A stretch of 64,000 nucleotides of DNA from Turritopsis dohrnii (Eukaryota; Cnidaria; Hydrozoa; Anthoathecata; Oceaniidae), in contig BQMF02000141.1 in NCBI GenBank assembly GCA_027922465.2, positions 620,001-684,000 of the forward strand, given 5' to 3'. Below are positions 43,673 through 55,035 of the stretch, piece by piece. Position 1 is the stretch's first letter; every line of letters begins with the position of its first letter. The notes below the pieces were generated by a model. It was given only the letters and a program-made list of their open reading frames with translations. It did no database searches and was not told where the DNA came from. The position numbers and the translations under genes were made by a program.

Positions 43673-45567
43673 TACCTAGGATACTAATCAAACTTTATTT
43701 TGGAAAGTTAGTCATTTCTTTTGTAAAGTGATTATGATCTTTAGATTTTTGAGCATACAGTAGTTTGCGCTGACCTTAAGGCCTATGGGCCTCTTGTTAG
43801 TTTTATATTCCAAGGACTACGTTGACTACGTTGGCTTTGAAAACAATACATCAACTAAATACAAAGAAACTAACTGATTAAACAGTTTGGACAAAAAGTA
43901 GCAGTGGCAGAACGTGGCAGCATGTTTGCCAGTGTATCCTAATGTATCCTTGCCTGACTGTCTGAGACGGGTAAACTTTTTTTCGAGCAATCAAAATGTT
44001 TAAAAACCGATAGGTAAAAAAAGAGTATCATGAAACAAAATATTTTTTTGCTTTTCTTTTAATAATTTAATTTCTTTTTTTTAATTGTTATGCGCTTCAG
44101 ATCGAACGTTTTTTTTATTCACTTTGTTCATTTAGCACGTGCCTTTTTTTCTCCCCTCCCGTGTGGTCTTTTTAAGAACAGAAACCATTTCCCCCTTACG
44201 TTTGATAGCACCCATGTTAGAGCGCGTAACTTTCTTAAAACAAAAGTTAATAAAAAGTTGAAGTTTTCTCTCTCTACGTTTTGAGTGTATTGTTACACTG
44301 ATAAAAGATCGGTTTTACCAGAGGTTGTGACTTCGAATCTGCTTCTGGTTGAACACAAGTTGTACGAGCCGTTTATAAGGAAATTTTACGTTTATTGATA
44401 CAGTGATACATGGACAGTGGACATGGGCGGCGAGCGACGCCACCTTGGCGGCTAGTCCATTTATAAATAACTGATCCATTTAAATGGATAATGTATTCCA
44501 GGTTTTAGGTAAGCATTTTCCTTTAGTCCCAGGGCGGTGGGGCGGTGTGTGGATAAGTAAACATTGCGCAGAGCAGTTGCCGCTTTCACATTATTCGCTC
44601 ATTATTCCGCGAGGAGATCAGAGGAGGTTATTATACCAAGAAAGGAAAAGGAAACTTTTGTTTTTTGGTATTTTTCTTTTGATTTATCAATTTGTGTTAT
44701 TCACAGTGTTATCACAGGGAGAATGTCAAACGATCAAATTCACTTTGTCATCATATGACGAAATAGGAGAAGGGCGTTTGTTTTTTTTATGCCGCTGGAG
44801 AGAGAGGTTTTGTCCAGTAAAGTATCTGATGTATTTACTTCTGTTTCTTGAACTTTCATTTTTTATTAATGCATGTGTCGAGAGTAAAAGTTCAAACTTT
44901 CAAGCATATAAATAGTACGTGTATCGTATAATAATGAATGCTATTTAAATCTGTCTCTCTGTGGTGGGAAATCAAAACAAGATTATGGTAGCTGCTGCTA
45001 AAACTTACATATTAGAGTGGAATGTTTTTTAGTAATTTTCATTACTACTTTAGTGTTGAATACATTACATCACAATCTTGGATTTAAGAAACTAACTGCA
45101 ACCACTCTATCATCTTCTTTATCCCCCACGGCTTGTATATAGCAAAAATCTGCTGGACAAACTCCAGGAAACAATTACCCTTCGTATTCTACAATCAGAG
45201 ACAGCACCACTGCTTACATTAGTTTGTGTGGACTTATTTACAGTTGCCTGTAATGATTAATCTTATCTTGTGTATACGCAGAAATTATCTACCGTCAATC
45301 TTCCAAACTTCGGACACCCTTCCAAACTTTGGACACGCTAATAAAACAGACCTGTCTGGTAAATGAAATGTACATGACCACTCAGCCAAGTCACAAGAAT
45401 TACTAAAATATTAGATGAAGCAGATAAAAGATGTTGAAACGCAAAAGCATGAAGAGCAATAAGCGTGAAGCGCAATAAGCGTGAAGAAAAAAGTGATTTT
45501 TGATATTAAATCCATTGTTTAGATAGAGCCTTGAATCAGAGACGTAATTATAATTTACATTATACTG
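43673..45567. other. 1.9-kb stretch without supported gene
   Basis: The longest ORF (44484-44915, plus, 143 codons) has two hydrophobic stretches but no known motif, no splice context and no conserved pattern, so it is not called. The rest is AT-rich spacer. Confidence 0.4.
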
Positions 45568-45569
45568 TA

Positions 45570-46172
45570 GTCAACTGGGGTAATTAAGGGACAGAATCAA
45601 CAAATCTTTCAATTATTTTTCACTCGCTGCATCTATGGCCACCATATTTGGTCATTTATGACAATTAGGTTTCTAATTTGAGAAAATAAAAGTATTTTAG
45701 GCCAATATTTTTTAGTTTGGACCAGAGCCGCATCAAAAGTTGTCCGATTATTACCCCGGGATTTGGGGTAATTAAGGGACAGGCCTGGGGTAATTATGGA
45801 ACTTGTGTTGTAAATATCGCATTCAGTAGTATCCTGCAGTGGGGTAAAAATTGAATGCAAAGTAAAAGCAATGTAAATGAGCAATGTAAAAATTAACAAT
45901 GCTCGGATCCAGATTCAAGTGTGGAAAGAAGTTGATATTGATATTAACACAGCAAAATCGCACTTTAAAAATAGAAAAATGACATAAAAGATGGATCCAG
46001 TTAGAACTACCATACTAAAACTGGAATGAATCAGTTATATGTATCAAACAAAGTTTATATGTTAGGTTTAAAGTTATCATTGGTATTTTTGAGTAGTTTT
46101 GCTGGGTTAGCTTGATTTTTCTATGTACCTTAATTGCCCCATTTTAAGTGTCCCTTAATTACCACAGTTGAC
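45570..46172. mobile_element. MITE of the gtcaa(c/g)tggggtaa family, TA duplication
   Basis: A 603-bp element. The left end gtcaactggggtaattaagg is, with one mismatch, the reverse complement of the right end (cccttaattaccacagttgac). TA lies at both flanks (45568-45569 and 46173-46174), as for Tc1/mariner-type MITEs. Internal repeats of the end sequence occur at about 45764-45800 (ggggtaattaagggacag). The element at 61971-62778 shares the outer bases. Confidence 0.82.
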
Positions 46173-46552
46173 TAACAGTGTTATTGCGTGCAACATTGTT
46201 CTCAAGTGTACAGCCAACTAATTCAAATGTTTAATTTTTGTGAAGTTTTAGATCTAGTTTAATTGACAGTGCAGTATGGATTATTATTGATGTGGTTTGT
46301 ATTTTGCAGATATGTTTTTTTTATGTCCGAAGTTTGGAAGGATGTCGGAAGTTTGGAAGATTGACAGTAATGTATTGTTAATTGGAGAGAAAACAATATG
46401 TTTGTGAGTAATGGTAACATATAGTTGTACATGACGTTTAATGCATTTTCATGTATCACCCATGGGTCGCGGCGACCCACTTTTTTGATAAGATATGAAT
46501 TTTTCCTTTTTGCCTGTATTTTTGAATTACAAGTAGCTCGTGCTACAAAAAT

Positions 46553-46892
46553 TGGCGCCGTAGTATAGTGGTTATCACTCTCGTATTTCATGCGGGAGAT
46601 CGGGGTTCAATTCCCCTTGGCGGCGATTCACCATGCGCGAGTGAATGTACCATAGCGCCGGGTCGACCCATGCCATGTGAGGGAAATTGGGTAGATGATA
46701 CATCGGGTGTTGCAGGAGGTCATCCAGAAGAGCACATGCCCTTGATTGGGTTTGTGTCACTCATGAGAGTGTCAAATACTTCGGAGCCTCCAACCTAAGC
46801 CGTGGCCCCTCCTGGAAAGCAGATGCAGTAGCAACTGAGTGAGGCTAGCCACGTAAAACAATACCAAATAAATAAATAAATAAATAAATAAA
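46553..46892 (+). mobile_element. tRNA-derived SINE, copy 2
   Basis: Same family as 29053-29368. The A box is tagtatagtgg (46561-46571) and the B box GGTTCAATTCC (46604-46614). The body is nearly identical, with an extra segment (gggtcgacccatg) absent from copy 1. It ends in (aaat)n, 46866-46892. The ORF at 46568-46798 is the SINE body read by chance. RNA polymerase III internal promoter boxes are intact in both copies. Confidence 0.88.
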
Positions 46893-47413
46893 TTCTGTAT
46901 GGTAATTTAATTATCATACAGAAGAAGGCTTAGAAAAATAACAAATAAAGAAAAAAAATATTTAATGATCCTATTGCATTGCCATTTTCGAATCGCATGA
47001 AGCATGTGAAGAAAATATCAGTTTGAAGAAGAAAGATATGAATCGTAAGCAGTTGTGTATTACAACATTTTTGAAAAACAATTGTGAAAAGTCATCTACT
47101 AATAGTGTTAAACCATCGCAGGAGTCGTCACAGAAAGAAAATAATACGAGAACGCCAGTGACGGCTGCTCTACAACTCAACGATGATAAACCTTTTCATC
47201 CTCCTCCTGGTTACAGTTTTCCGAAAACGAAAAGTGGCTCCGGTTCGAAGTTACGTTCATGTCAAGCTCACTGGTTTCAAAAATACCCATGGCTTCACTA
47301 CGATGAAAAGTAAGTGTCTCTTCAGGACAGTGAGTTCAGTAAGTCGTCCGAAATAAATTTTGAGAAGATTTTGAAAGGATTTTGAAAAGTGGAAGGTTTG
47401 GTGGTATCTAGTA

Positions 47414-47901
47414 CCGTAATGCATCGATTAAACACCCCCTTCTTTTAATTGCCCCCCTCGAATAGACGCCCCCCCCCCTTTTCAGGAGATTTTCAAATAA
47501 ACGCCCCCCTCTATTAGACGCCCCCTCGAATAGACGCCCCCCTCTAGAGAGGGGCGTTTATTAGAGACACACTAATTAAGGCATGTAGAACTACTACATT
47601 GCATTGTTTCAGCCTCAATGTTTTCATTTTGTATAGAAATATGGAAATTTGCGATAGACACCTTTCTTTTTAAATTTTAAACTAACAGTTGGAAACTTTG
47701 TCTTTATTGACGAAGATCTTGAAGTTTAATTTTGTATATTTTTTATCGATGTTTATATTTAGTTTATATTTACGAAAAAGAAGAGTTTCACAAAAATTCA
47801 ATAGACGCCCCCCTCTTTTAAACGCCCCCCTTGAATAGACACCCCCCTAAAAATTCAAAAAATTTAATAAACGCCCCGGGCGTCTAATCGAAGCATTACG
47901 G
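47414..47901. mobile_element. MITE with TIR ccgtaatgc(a/t)tcgattaaac, TA duplication
   Basis: A 488-bp element in the intron of the hAT-like gene. The left end ccgtaatgcatcgattaaac and the right end (gtctaatcgaagcattacgg) are inverted repeats of about 24 bases. TA lies on both sides (47412-47413, 47902-47903). The interior is built of aatagacgccccc units in both directions. No coding capacity. Confidence 0.85.
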
Positions 47902-48008
47902 TATTGCTTTATTAATCTGTTATCTAGTATGAAGCCCATCAAGGCAACCGTTTTTTTTTTATTGCTGCGATCATGCAAATTATCGGGTCACGTATCGGGT
48001 TGCTTTTC

Positions 48009-48928
48009 CAGGCCTGGTCGTAAGAAAATTAGCAGACGTGTGGTCATCGCACGCCTTAATTGACGATATCAGTTATGGCGTGCGCTCGTGTAAATTTTTG
48101 ACAGACGTGCGATCAATTTTTTCCAGTTAAGATCAACAATCTTCATGCTGTATGATAATCAAGTCAAATTTGAAATGTGTAAAAATAATGAGATTTTCAC
48201 GAAGAATGAATTAATAAAACAAAACATTGTTTTCAAAGATTCGGAACGTAAAATGTTAGCTATAAAGATTATTTTGACGGTAAATAAAATTTATTCAAAA
48301 ATTAATAAAGAGGAAAAATAAAACCTGAAAATAAAAAATTTGTATTAATCTCCATCGTTTTGGTTTGAAGTTCAAATGGTATTTGAATTAAATTAAAGAC
48401 GTTTCCGTTCCATTAACTCGTCACCACCTGGCTGCCTATTATTTTAAATAAAAGATTATTTTTTCGAAACTGCAACCTTGCGCATACTTTTGTAACTTAA
48501 GAACGTTAAAAAGAAAGAGAAAACTACATAATACGTAATACATAATAAAATCGCGTGCATGAAGCTCCTTCTTCATTCCTCAGTGGATTTCGCTGAGTAG
48601 ACTTGTTTTCTACTACCAAACGAAGAAAATTTTTGAGCACTGATTTTTAATTCAAAACCACTACCGTATTCCAAAGCGATCGGAGACCTCACTACTGAAA
48701 TGGCAGCAAAGTTTCGTTCCATTATTGTAAAATTTAATCGTAGCACATGAACAATTTCTGAAGCAAAACTTTCAACATTTTGGGACAGATTTTTGTTGAT
48801 TTTTAAATAAACATTTGTTATTACACTTGTCATTACAAGCCAGGCGTGCGATTGCCACACGCCTTAATTAATCTTGGCGTGTGTGGAGGCGTGCGCGTGC
48901 GATCGCACGCCTCTTACGACCAGGCCTG
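48009..48928. mobile_element. non-autonomous DNA element, TIR caggcctggtcgtaaga
   Basis: The left end caggcctggtcgtaagaaaa and the right end (tcttacgaccaggcctg) are inverted repeats of 17 bases, followed by related gcacgcc text on both sides. It is flanked by cttttc at 48003-48008 and 48929-48934; because the element ends in tg, the duplication could equally be the 8-bp tgcttttc, which would suit hAT. It sits in the intron of the hAT-like gene. A left-end fragment lies at 5666-5760. The minus-strand ORF inside (48573-48860) has no recognised domain. Confidence 0.78.
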
Positions 48929-50603
48929 CTTTTCAGTTAACAACAGATTATATATTGAAACCTCACTGATTCTTCCTTTTTTTTAGGAATGATTCTGTTT
49001 TATGTTTCTTCTGCCGTACCCAAGAAAGACTTGGCAACTTAAAAGATCAAAGAAACAAAGAAGATGCCTATATATCGAAGGGATTTTCGTCATGGAAAAG
49101 AGCTCCTAAATGTTTTCAAAATCATCAAGAATCCACTTGCCATCAAACTTCGTCAGTATACCATATGGTTGTTGAATGCGGTGATGTTGGGGATATGATT
49201 GAAAACCAATTTATGAAAAGGAGACAAGATGAACGCAAGTACCTCATTGATGTTATCAGATGCTTGATGTATCTTGGTCGACAAGGAATGCCATTACAAG
49301 GTCATGATGGTAATGATAACCTGACTCAAGCTCTAATTCTTCTTGGAACAAAAGATGAAAACATAGTCAAACACTTGCAAGGCCAGATTGGACATAAATA
49401 TACACATCATGACGTACAAAATGAGCTATTGCACATCATTGCCTCCCATGTTTTAAGAGAAAAATTATCTGAAATACGCGAAAGAAAATACTTTTCAACT
49501 TTGGCTGACGAAGGAACTGACATTACTAATTTAGAACAATTATCATTTTGTGTCCGGTCTGTTGATGAAAATTTTGATGTGTTTGAAGACTTTGTTGGAT
49601 TTTATGAAATTGAAAACATTAAAAGTGACACTATTGTCAAGTCTAAAGATATTTTGCTTAGATGCCACCTAAGCCTTGATAATTGCCGCGGTCAAACTTA
49701 CGATGGCGCAAGTAATATGATGGGAGTACGATCTGGAGTATCAACTCAAATTACTCAGGAACAACCAAAAGCAGTAGCAGTTCATTGTCAGGGGCACTCA
49801 TTGAGTTTAGCTGTCAAATCACTCACCCAAGGTTGTTCGATTCTTCGTGATACTCTAGGGACAGTTGGTGAAATTTGTGTACTAGTTAAGTACTCTCCTA
49901 AACGCGAAATGATGCTCGGTAAAATAATGGAAAACATCGAGGGAGAATTTGAAGATAGGGATAGGGCTGAACGCAGCGTCACCAAGTTGGACAAGCTTTG
50001 CGTAACGAGATGGACTGTCCGAGCCAAGTGCTACAGAAAGGTCTTAGATAACTATGAAGCACTACTAAAATTGTGGGATGAATCTTTATTGGAAAAATTA
50101 GATCTTGAAACAAAATCTAGAATCATTGGCTGCAAAAAACAAATGGAAACATTTACGTTTTATTTTGGGTGAAGTTTGAGTCACAGATTGTATGCTATCA
50201 CAGAACTTATCTAAAACTTTACAAAAGGAGAAGATGTCAGCTATACAAGGAAAAGAGCTAGCAAACATGACAATTAAGACCTTGGAAAATATGAGAAACG
50301 AGTGTGACTTTAAGCTTCTTTATGAAAAAATTACAAATTCAGCAAACAAGATAAGTGCTGTGTCCGAACCTGCAGCTCCTAGAAAACGAAAACGACCAAA
50401 TTATTCAATTCTGCAGTTTGTTGAAGGAAACCCAACACCAACAACAGGAGAAGCTTACCACCCTGAAACAGCATATGACTTTTACAAACCAATTTATTAC
50501 GAGGCTCTAGATTCCATTGTTCATGCCGTGAAGGAAAGATTTGACCAGGCAGCATTTAAAATGTTTGCTGAAACAGAGCAGTTTGCAAAGAAAGGAGGAT
50601 ATA

Positions 50604-51135
50604 CTCTTCTGTGCTTAATTGTAGGGGGGGGTCATTTTCCATTTTTTCCATTTTTTCACCCCCGAAATCATTTTATAATGACCCCCCCATTTTATGAAAT
50701 TTAGTCAGTTAAACCACCCCCACACTTTATTAATAACCCCCCCATATTATGCTTTTTTGGCTCCAGAACACAAAAATTTGATTAAAATTTTAAATTCAAA
50801 ACACAACTTTTTCTTTTTTCTTATATATATACAGGGTTAAAAATATAAAGTACTAGGTACCATATCTGAACAAAATAACATGAAAATATACTTCTAAGTA
50901 CTTAAGAAAGTGACAGTTCCAAAACAAAATACCAAGTAAGCAAATTGAAAATTGAACCCATCCCCCCCCCCCCCCCCCCCCCCCACTTTATTTCCACCCC
51001 CCCCATTTTGTGTAAAATATCTGAATCCCCCCTTGGTTCATTTTATTTTGACCCCCCCATTTTATGGATATTTTTCCGCAACACCCGCCCCCCCTGCTTA
51101 ATAGACCCCCCCCCCTACAATTAAGCACAGAAGAG
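50604..51135. mobile_element. MITE inserted in the hAT-like coding region, TA duplication
   Basis: A 532-bp element. The left end ctcttctgtgcttaattgta plus a G run is the exact reverse complement of the right end (tacaattaagcacagaagag). TA flanks both sides (50602-50603 and 51136-51137). The interior has C runs (about 50961-50983) and accccccccatttta-like repeats in both orientations. It interrupts the transposase-like frame upstream of its hATC domain. Confidence 0.88.
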
Positions 51136-51560
51136 TAACGGAGGATCTAAAGCTGTTGAAAAAAAATTATGATGGTGATTATGACGAAGATGTGATCGGA
51201 GCAGAACTTCAACTTCTTCATACAGTTTTTAATGACGATCAGCCAATTGATTTCTTCGATGTTATCGAAAAGTTTAAGTCACTGTCTCGAGAAAAAAGAC
51301 TGTTAATGTCAAATATTTCCAGCCTTCTCAGAATTGTGCTAACAAGTAGAGTAACGTCTGCAACTCCGGAAAGATCTTTTTCAATGTTACGCAGAATAAA
51401 AAACTGGTTGCGGTCAAGAATGACACAAAAGCGATTGAACTCGTTGTCAATCATGAATTGCTACAAAACAGTTTTAGATAATTTGAAATTATTTGAAATT
51501 GCAAATGAGTTCGTTTCGGAACAACCAAGTCGAAAAAATCACATTTGGGATTTTCAGTGA

Positions 51561-52984
51561 CAAAGACCTTTAGACTGGCCATGCCTCAGACTTAACCAAT
51601 AACTCTTATTAACCAATAATTACAACTGCTCCTAATTGTCACAATTGAAATTGAAATGTCGTGATAAAATGCCAAAAAAACCTATCTTTTGAATTGTAAT
51701 TTCAATGACTATACTTGGCATTAGAATTTCTTTTTGTGCAGCACATTGAACACGCATGACATTTTCCGTTAAGATAAAAAAAGCCCTGGGGATGAGGTTA
51801 CTTTTCTACTTAATGCATATATTGACGCACAAGCTTACCCAGTAGACACAGGGGACCTAAAAGATGCTCAAAAGGCGTATTTAAGATACAACATCTTTTG
51901 GACCCTCTGTGTGAGAGGAGTATATTTTCAAGTTTTATGGATTATGAGTGCAAACACTGTAGAAAGCAGTTTTTCACCCTTAGATTTATGCTTTTTCTAC
52001 TCAAAACTTGAAGCTAAAATAGTCGAATTAGGGCCCTCAGAGCATCTTCGGATTAAAAATTTTCTTCGTCGCCCAACCATGGTGCCACTGTTAAAAATCT
52101 AAAACATGGAACTTTTTTCAAGTTTTGTGAATGCTCGATTCTAGCTATAATAGTTAATTTTATTATACAATTCATAATAAAAACTATTCATGCATATGTA
52201 ATGTCCTCTTGCTCATAATTTTGTCATTAATATAACAATCTCTAACAGCATGACTTTATTGTTAAGCATGTAGTTTTCCCAAATTCCCAAAGGTAGGATA
52301 AAGCAACCTGGAAAGACAATTTCATATTTTTCTGTTCCCTATCCCACGAAAGAGAAATATTGTGCTCAAAGATGGCTACTTAATATTGGGACTTCAAACA
52401 TTTCTGTGAAAATTGTTTTGAAGTTGTTTCTTTTTTTAAAAAAAAACTGGTTATCCTCCTAAGCTTGACTTTCTGTTCTGACTATCTGAGGAGGGGTAAC
52501 TTTCCCACTCCAACTGACATTCATCTCAATTTAGCACCAATTTCTCAATTACCCCTCACCAAGCTCTATCAACCCTGAAACATCCAAGACTTCAAAGGGG
52601 GAACAGGCTGGTAGCAGTTCCACCAGGAATGCAGCTGGTAGAATTTGTGTTTGGCCAGAGGTGGCAATTTATGGGATATCTGTCTCAAGGAGGTCTCACT
52701 CATCTTCATCATCATCACAACGTTTAACATTCATTTTCCATGCTGAAATTGGTTAGACAGTTTTTATTTTACAACTGTTTTCTAGACTGCTTAATCTTGA
52801 GCATGGTCCTATATTAGTCTTAGGAGTCTTAAGATCTTGATTGATAAGCTGCTCATGTCATGCAAGGTCTTTCTTTTTCCTGTTGATCCATCAACTACAA
52901 AACATACCTACACTGGATGACTGAATTTGCTGCATCCATTCTTTATTTATTGTTAATTATTCATTTTCCTTTAATTTTGTACTT
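51561..52984. other. spacer without supported gene
   Basis: No gene supported. The ORF at 51911-52102 has no recognised motif. An (a)n/(t)n patch lies at 52430-52448. Confidence 0.4.
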
Positions 52985-53470
52985 TGGTACAGAATAAAGT
53001 TATCTTTATCTTATCAACATAACTCATACAACCTTAACCTGTGCATGTCATCAATGAGAAAAAAAATCCTAACCTTATCATCCTGAGCTCTTCTGTGAAT
53101 TTCTTGTCCCTGAGAGTTGCACATCCACGTAATCATCTGCACCTCTGTCCTTTGAACTTGTCTTGTGTTCCTTGACCAAATCTTGTTTCCATACAACGTG
53201 ACAACCCTCACACAGGCTGTATACAATCTTTCTTTAACTGTTAAGAGTGGTAAGAGCTCCCTGAATTTTTTTCCAATTTTTCTCAAAACCCATTTAATTA
53301 CCTATCTGGGAACACTCAAAGGCCTTTTCAAAGTCTACAAAGACAAAGTAAAGCTTTTTTCTTTCCAAGATACTTTTCATGCAGTTAGCCTGCACAAATG
53401 GCATCTATGTTACCCTTTCCAGGCATGAACTTAAACTGCCCAAATTTAAGCTCCTTTGCAAAGCATTAGA
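52985..53470 (-). pseudogene. LINE reverse-transcriptase remnant
   Basis: On the minus strand, from high to low coordinate: a patch reading FGQFKFMPGKGNIDAI (about 53450-53400), then KLYFVFVDFEKAFE (about 53360-53320), then a 90-codon ORF at 53286-53014 with LLPLLTVKERLYTACVRVV, LYGNKIW and EVQMITWMC. These are successive landmarks of a non-LTR retrotransposon reverse transcriptase: fingers motif, the first catalytic Asp block, and the post-polymerase region. The segment carrying the YADD box is deleted between the second and third. Frames differ, so it is dead. It belongs to a different LINE lineage from 2441-3444, judging by the motifs. Confidence 0.75.
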
Positions 53471-55035
53471 AAATAATAGCAAAACTACAGTATAAACTGT
53501 CTTATTGGCATTCACATTTAGTATTTTGAAATTTGATATCCCCGATTGTGACTGTTTTGAAAAATGCCCTTGCTCATATTGTATGGACATGGTGGATGAT
53601 GTTTTTCATGATGAAGTTTTTAAACATGATGAGACGATATAACATGACATACAACATAGTATTTATATTATTGCGTAGTATATTTTGTGATGTCAAATAG
53701 TGTGTTCTTTTGATATTTAATAAATTTTTTTATCATGAAGTTTAGAACAGTTATATTAATTGGATATTCTCTTTTAGACCCTTCTAAAACAGAATAGCCA
53801 TTTGAGTGACATGCCTTATCATTGTGCATCCCACTCACTCAAATATGTGAACTCATTGAGTAGGTGACACCCACATTTAAAAATCTTCACCTGCATGAAA
53901 TTATGTACTAAATCATCTGCATCAACTAACTTATCACCCTCAGAAACCAGTTGATAGTTACTCCATCCTAAAAAGTACACATAGAATTTCCATAGACATG
54001 TCATGGTGTGACTTCACCGCCCTCCAATATATCAGGAAGACAGGAAAACTTACCGGGTACCAGGTTGTCTTCATTGAAGGCTAAATGCAAGTTAAATTGC
54101 ATAAATACACAAAAACATTGCACAATTGCACAAAAAGCATTTTTTTACATACCTCAACCATGTTTTATTGTCACTACTGCACTTCACTCAAATTTCAAAA
54201 GTTAAAGCAGTCACTCCATACTTTGTGCTTGGGATTCACATCTCTGCTCACTGTTTTGGGGTTTTTTTTCACAGTCAAGTTCTTTGGTGGAAAATATTTT
54301 TAATATTACAGTTTACTATTAACAGTATTTTTCCACAAGGGATATCTCCAAGTAAATAAGGGTATCTGATACTTTTGGGGCCCATGATATTGTTTGGGTC
54401 AAACATTTTAGCAGGATGGGTTGGTAACAACAAGACATTTCTTTGATCAGTTTTGGATAGTTGAAATAGTGTGTTTTTTGTCTTAGATTCCCTGTGTTTA
54501 TTTCCATGGAAATTTAGAATTGCTTTTATCAAAACACAACACTTCAAGATAAATAGACATGAGTCAACCTGTATTTCATTGTTGGAGAAAAAATTGAAAA
54601 AACATGGATGCATTATATGATATGACCTAAATTCCCCTTTCACAAGTTCTTCAAGTCTCTGTCATAAGGACAGTTTAAAAAACCAACCTTCAGTATGAAA
54701 AGCTGTTGTTGGCATCGAAAAAATCATAGGTATCATTTTATAGATCATTAATGATTTAATGAGAATTTTTTTTATTTTTCCTGCAGATGATAATGAGTTT
54801 GCAAAATCATGTTACATTGTAAATTTATTTACATCTCTATGATCACTTTTTATAGAATGCTAAACCTTTAAAATGAGTTTATGAAACTTTTACTTTTTAA
54901 TGATCATCAAGTGTTTGTTTTTTCCAATATTTAGTTTTGTATTTTTTTCATCTGAAAATCAGGTGTTGACTTCACTTTACTCTATCTGTTTTTATTGTAT
55001 TTTTAGGTAAAAAATAACTAAAAACAGTATTGGTC
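53471..55035. other. spacer without supported gene
   Basis: AT-rich sequence. ORFs in 53819-54643 show no recognised motif or splice support. No repeat was delimited. The part just before 55036 probably holds the 5' UTR of the next gene; a tttttag near 55006 could be its acceptor. Confidence 0.4.

Larger units (their letters stand above)
47038..51560 (+). pseudogene. hAT-type transposase-like gene (TTF zinc finger + DUF4371 + hATC), disrupted
   Basis: Exon 1 (47038-47309) and exon 2 (from 48987) join in frame through gtaagt and ttttttag. The joined start carries a TTF-type zinc finger (LRSCQAHWFQKYPWLHYDEK, then VLCFFC). The DUF4371 region follows (FSTLADEGTDITNLEQLSF), then the catalytic context CRGQTYDGASNMMG and CVTRWTVRA. 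The frame stops at 50170-50172, resumes shifted at 50192, and is interrupted by a MITE at 50604-51135. The last part (51156-51560) holds the hATC dimerisation domain (TSATPERSFSMLRRIKNWL). Architecture and order are those of ZMYM1/zf-TTF hAT-derived proteins of animals. Two frameshifts within 50160-50210 plus the MITE make it non-functional as one protein. The in-frame region extends upstream of the chosen ATG without a stop, to about 47000. Confidence 0.82.

Noticed and set aside
44484..44915. 143-codon plus ORF with two hydrophobic segments as a membrane-protein gene
   Set aside because: No recognisable motif, splice site pattern or conserved composition; the stretch is AT-rich and the hydrophobic parts are T-rich codons.
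46568..46798. Plus-strand 76-codon ORF
   Set aside because: It lies wholly inside the SINE body, and the other SINE copy does not keep it.
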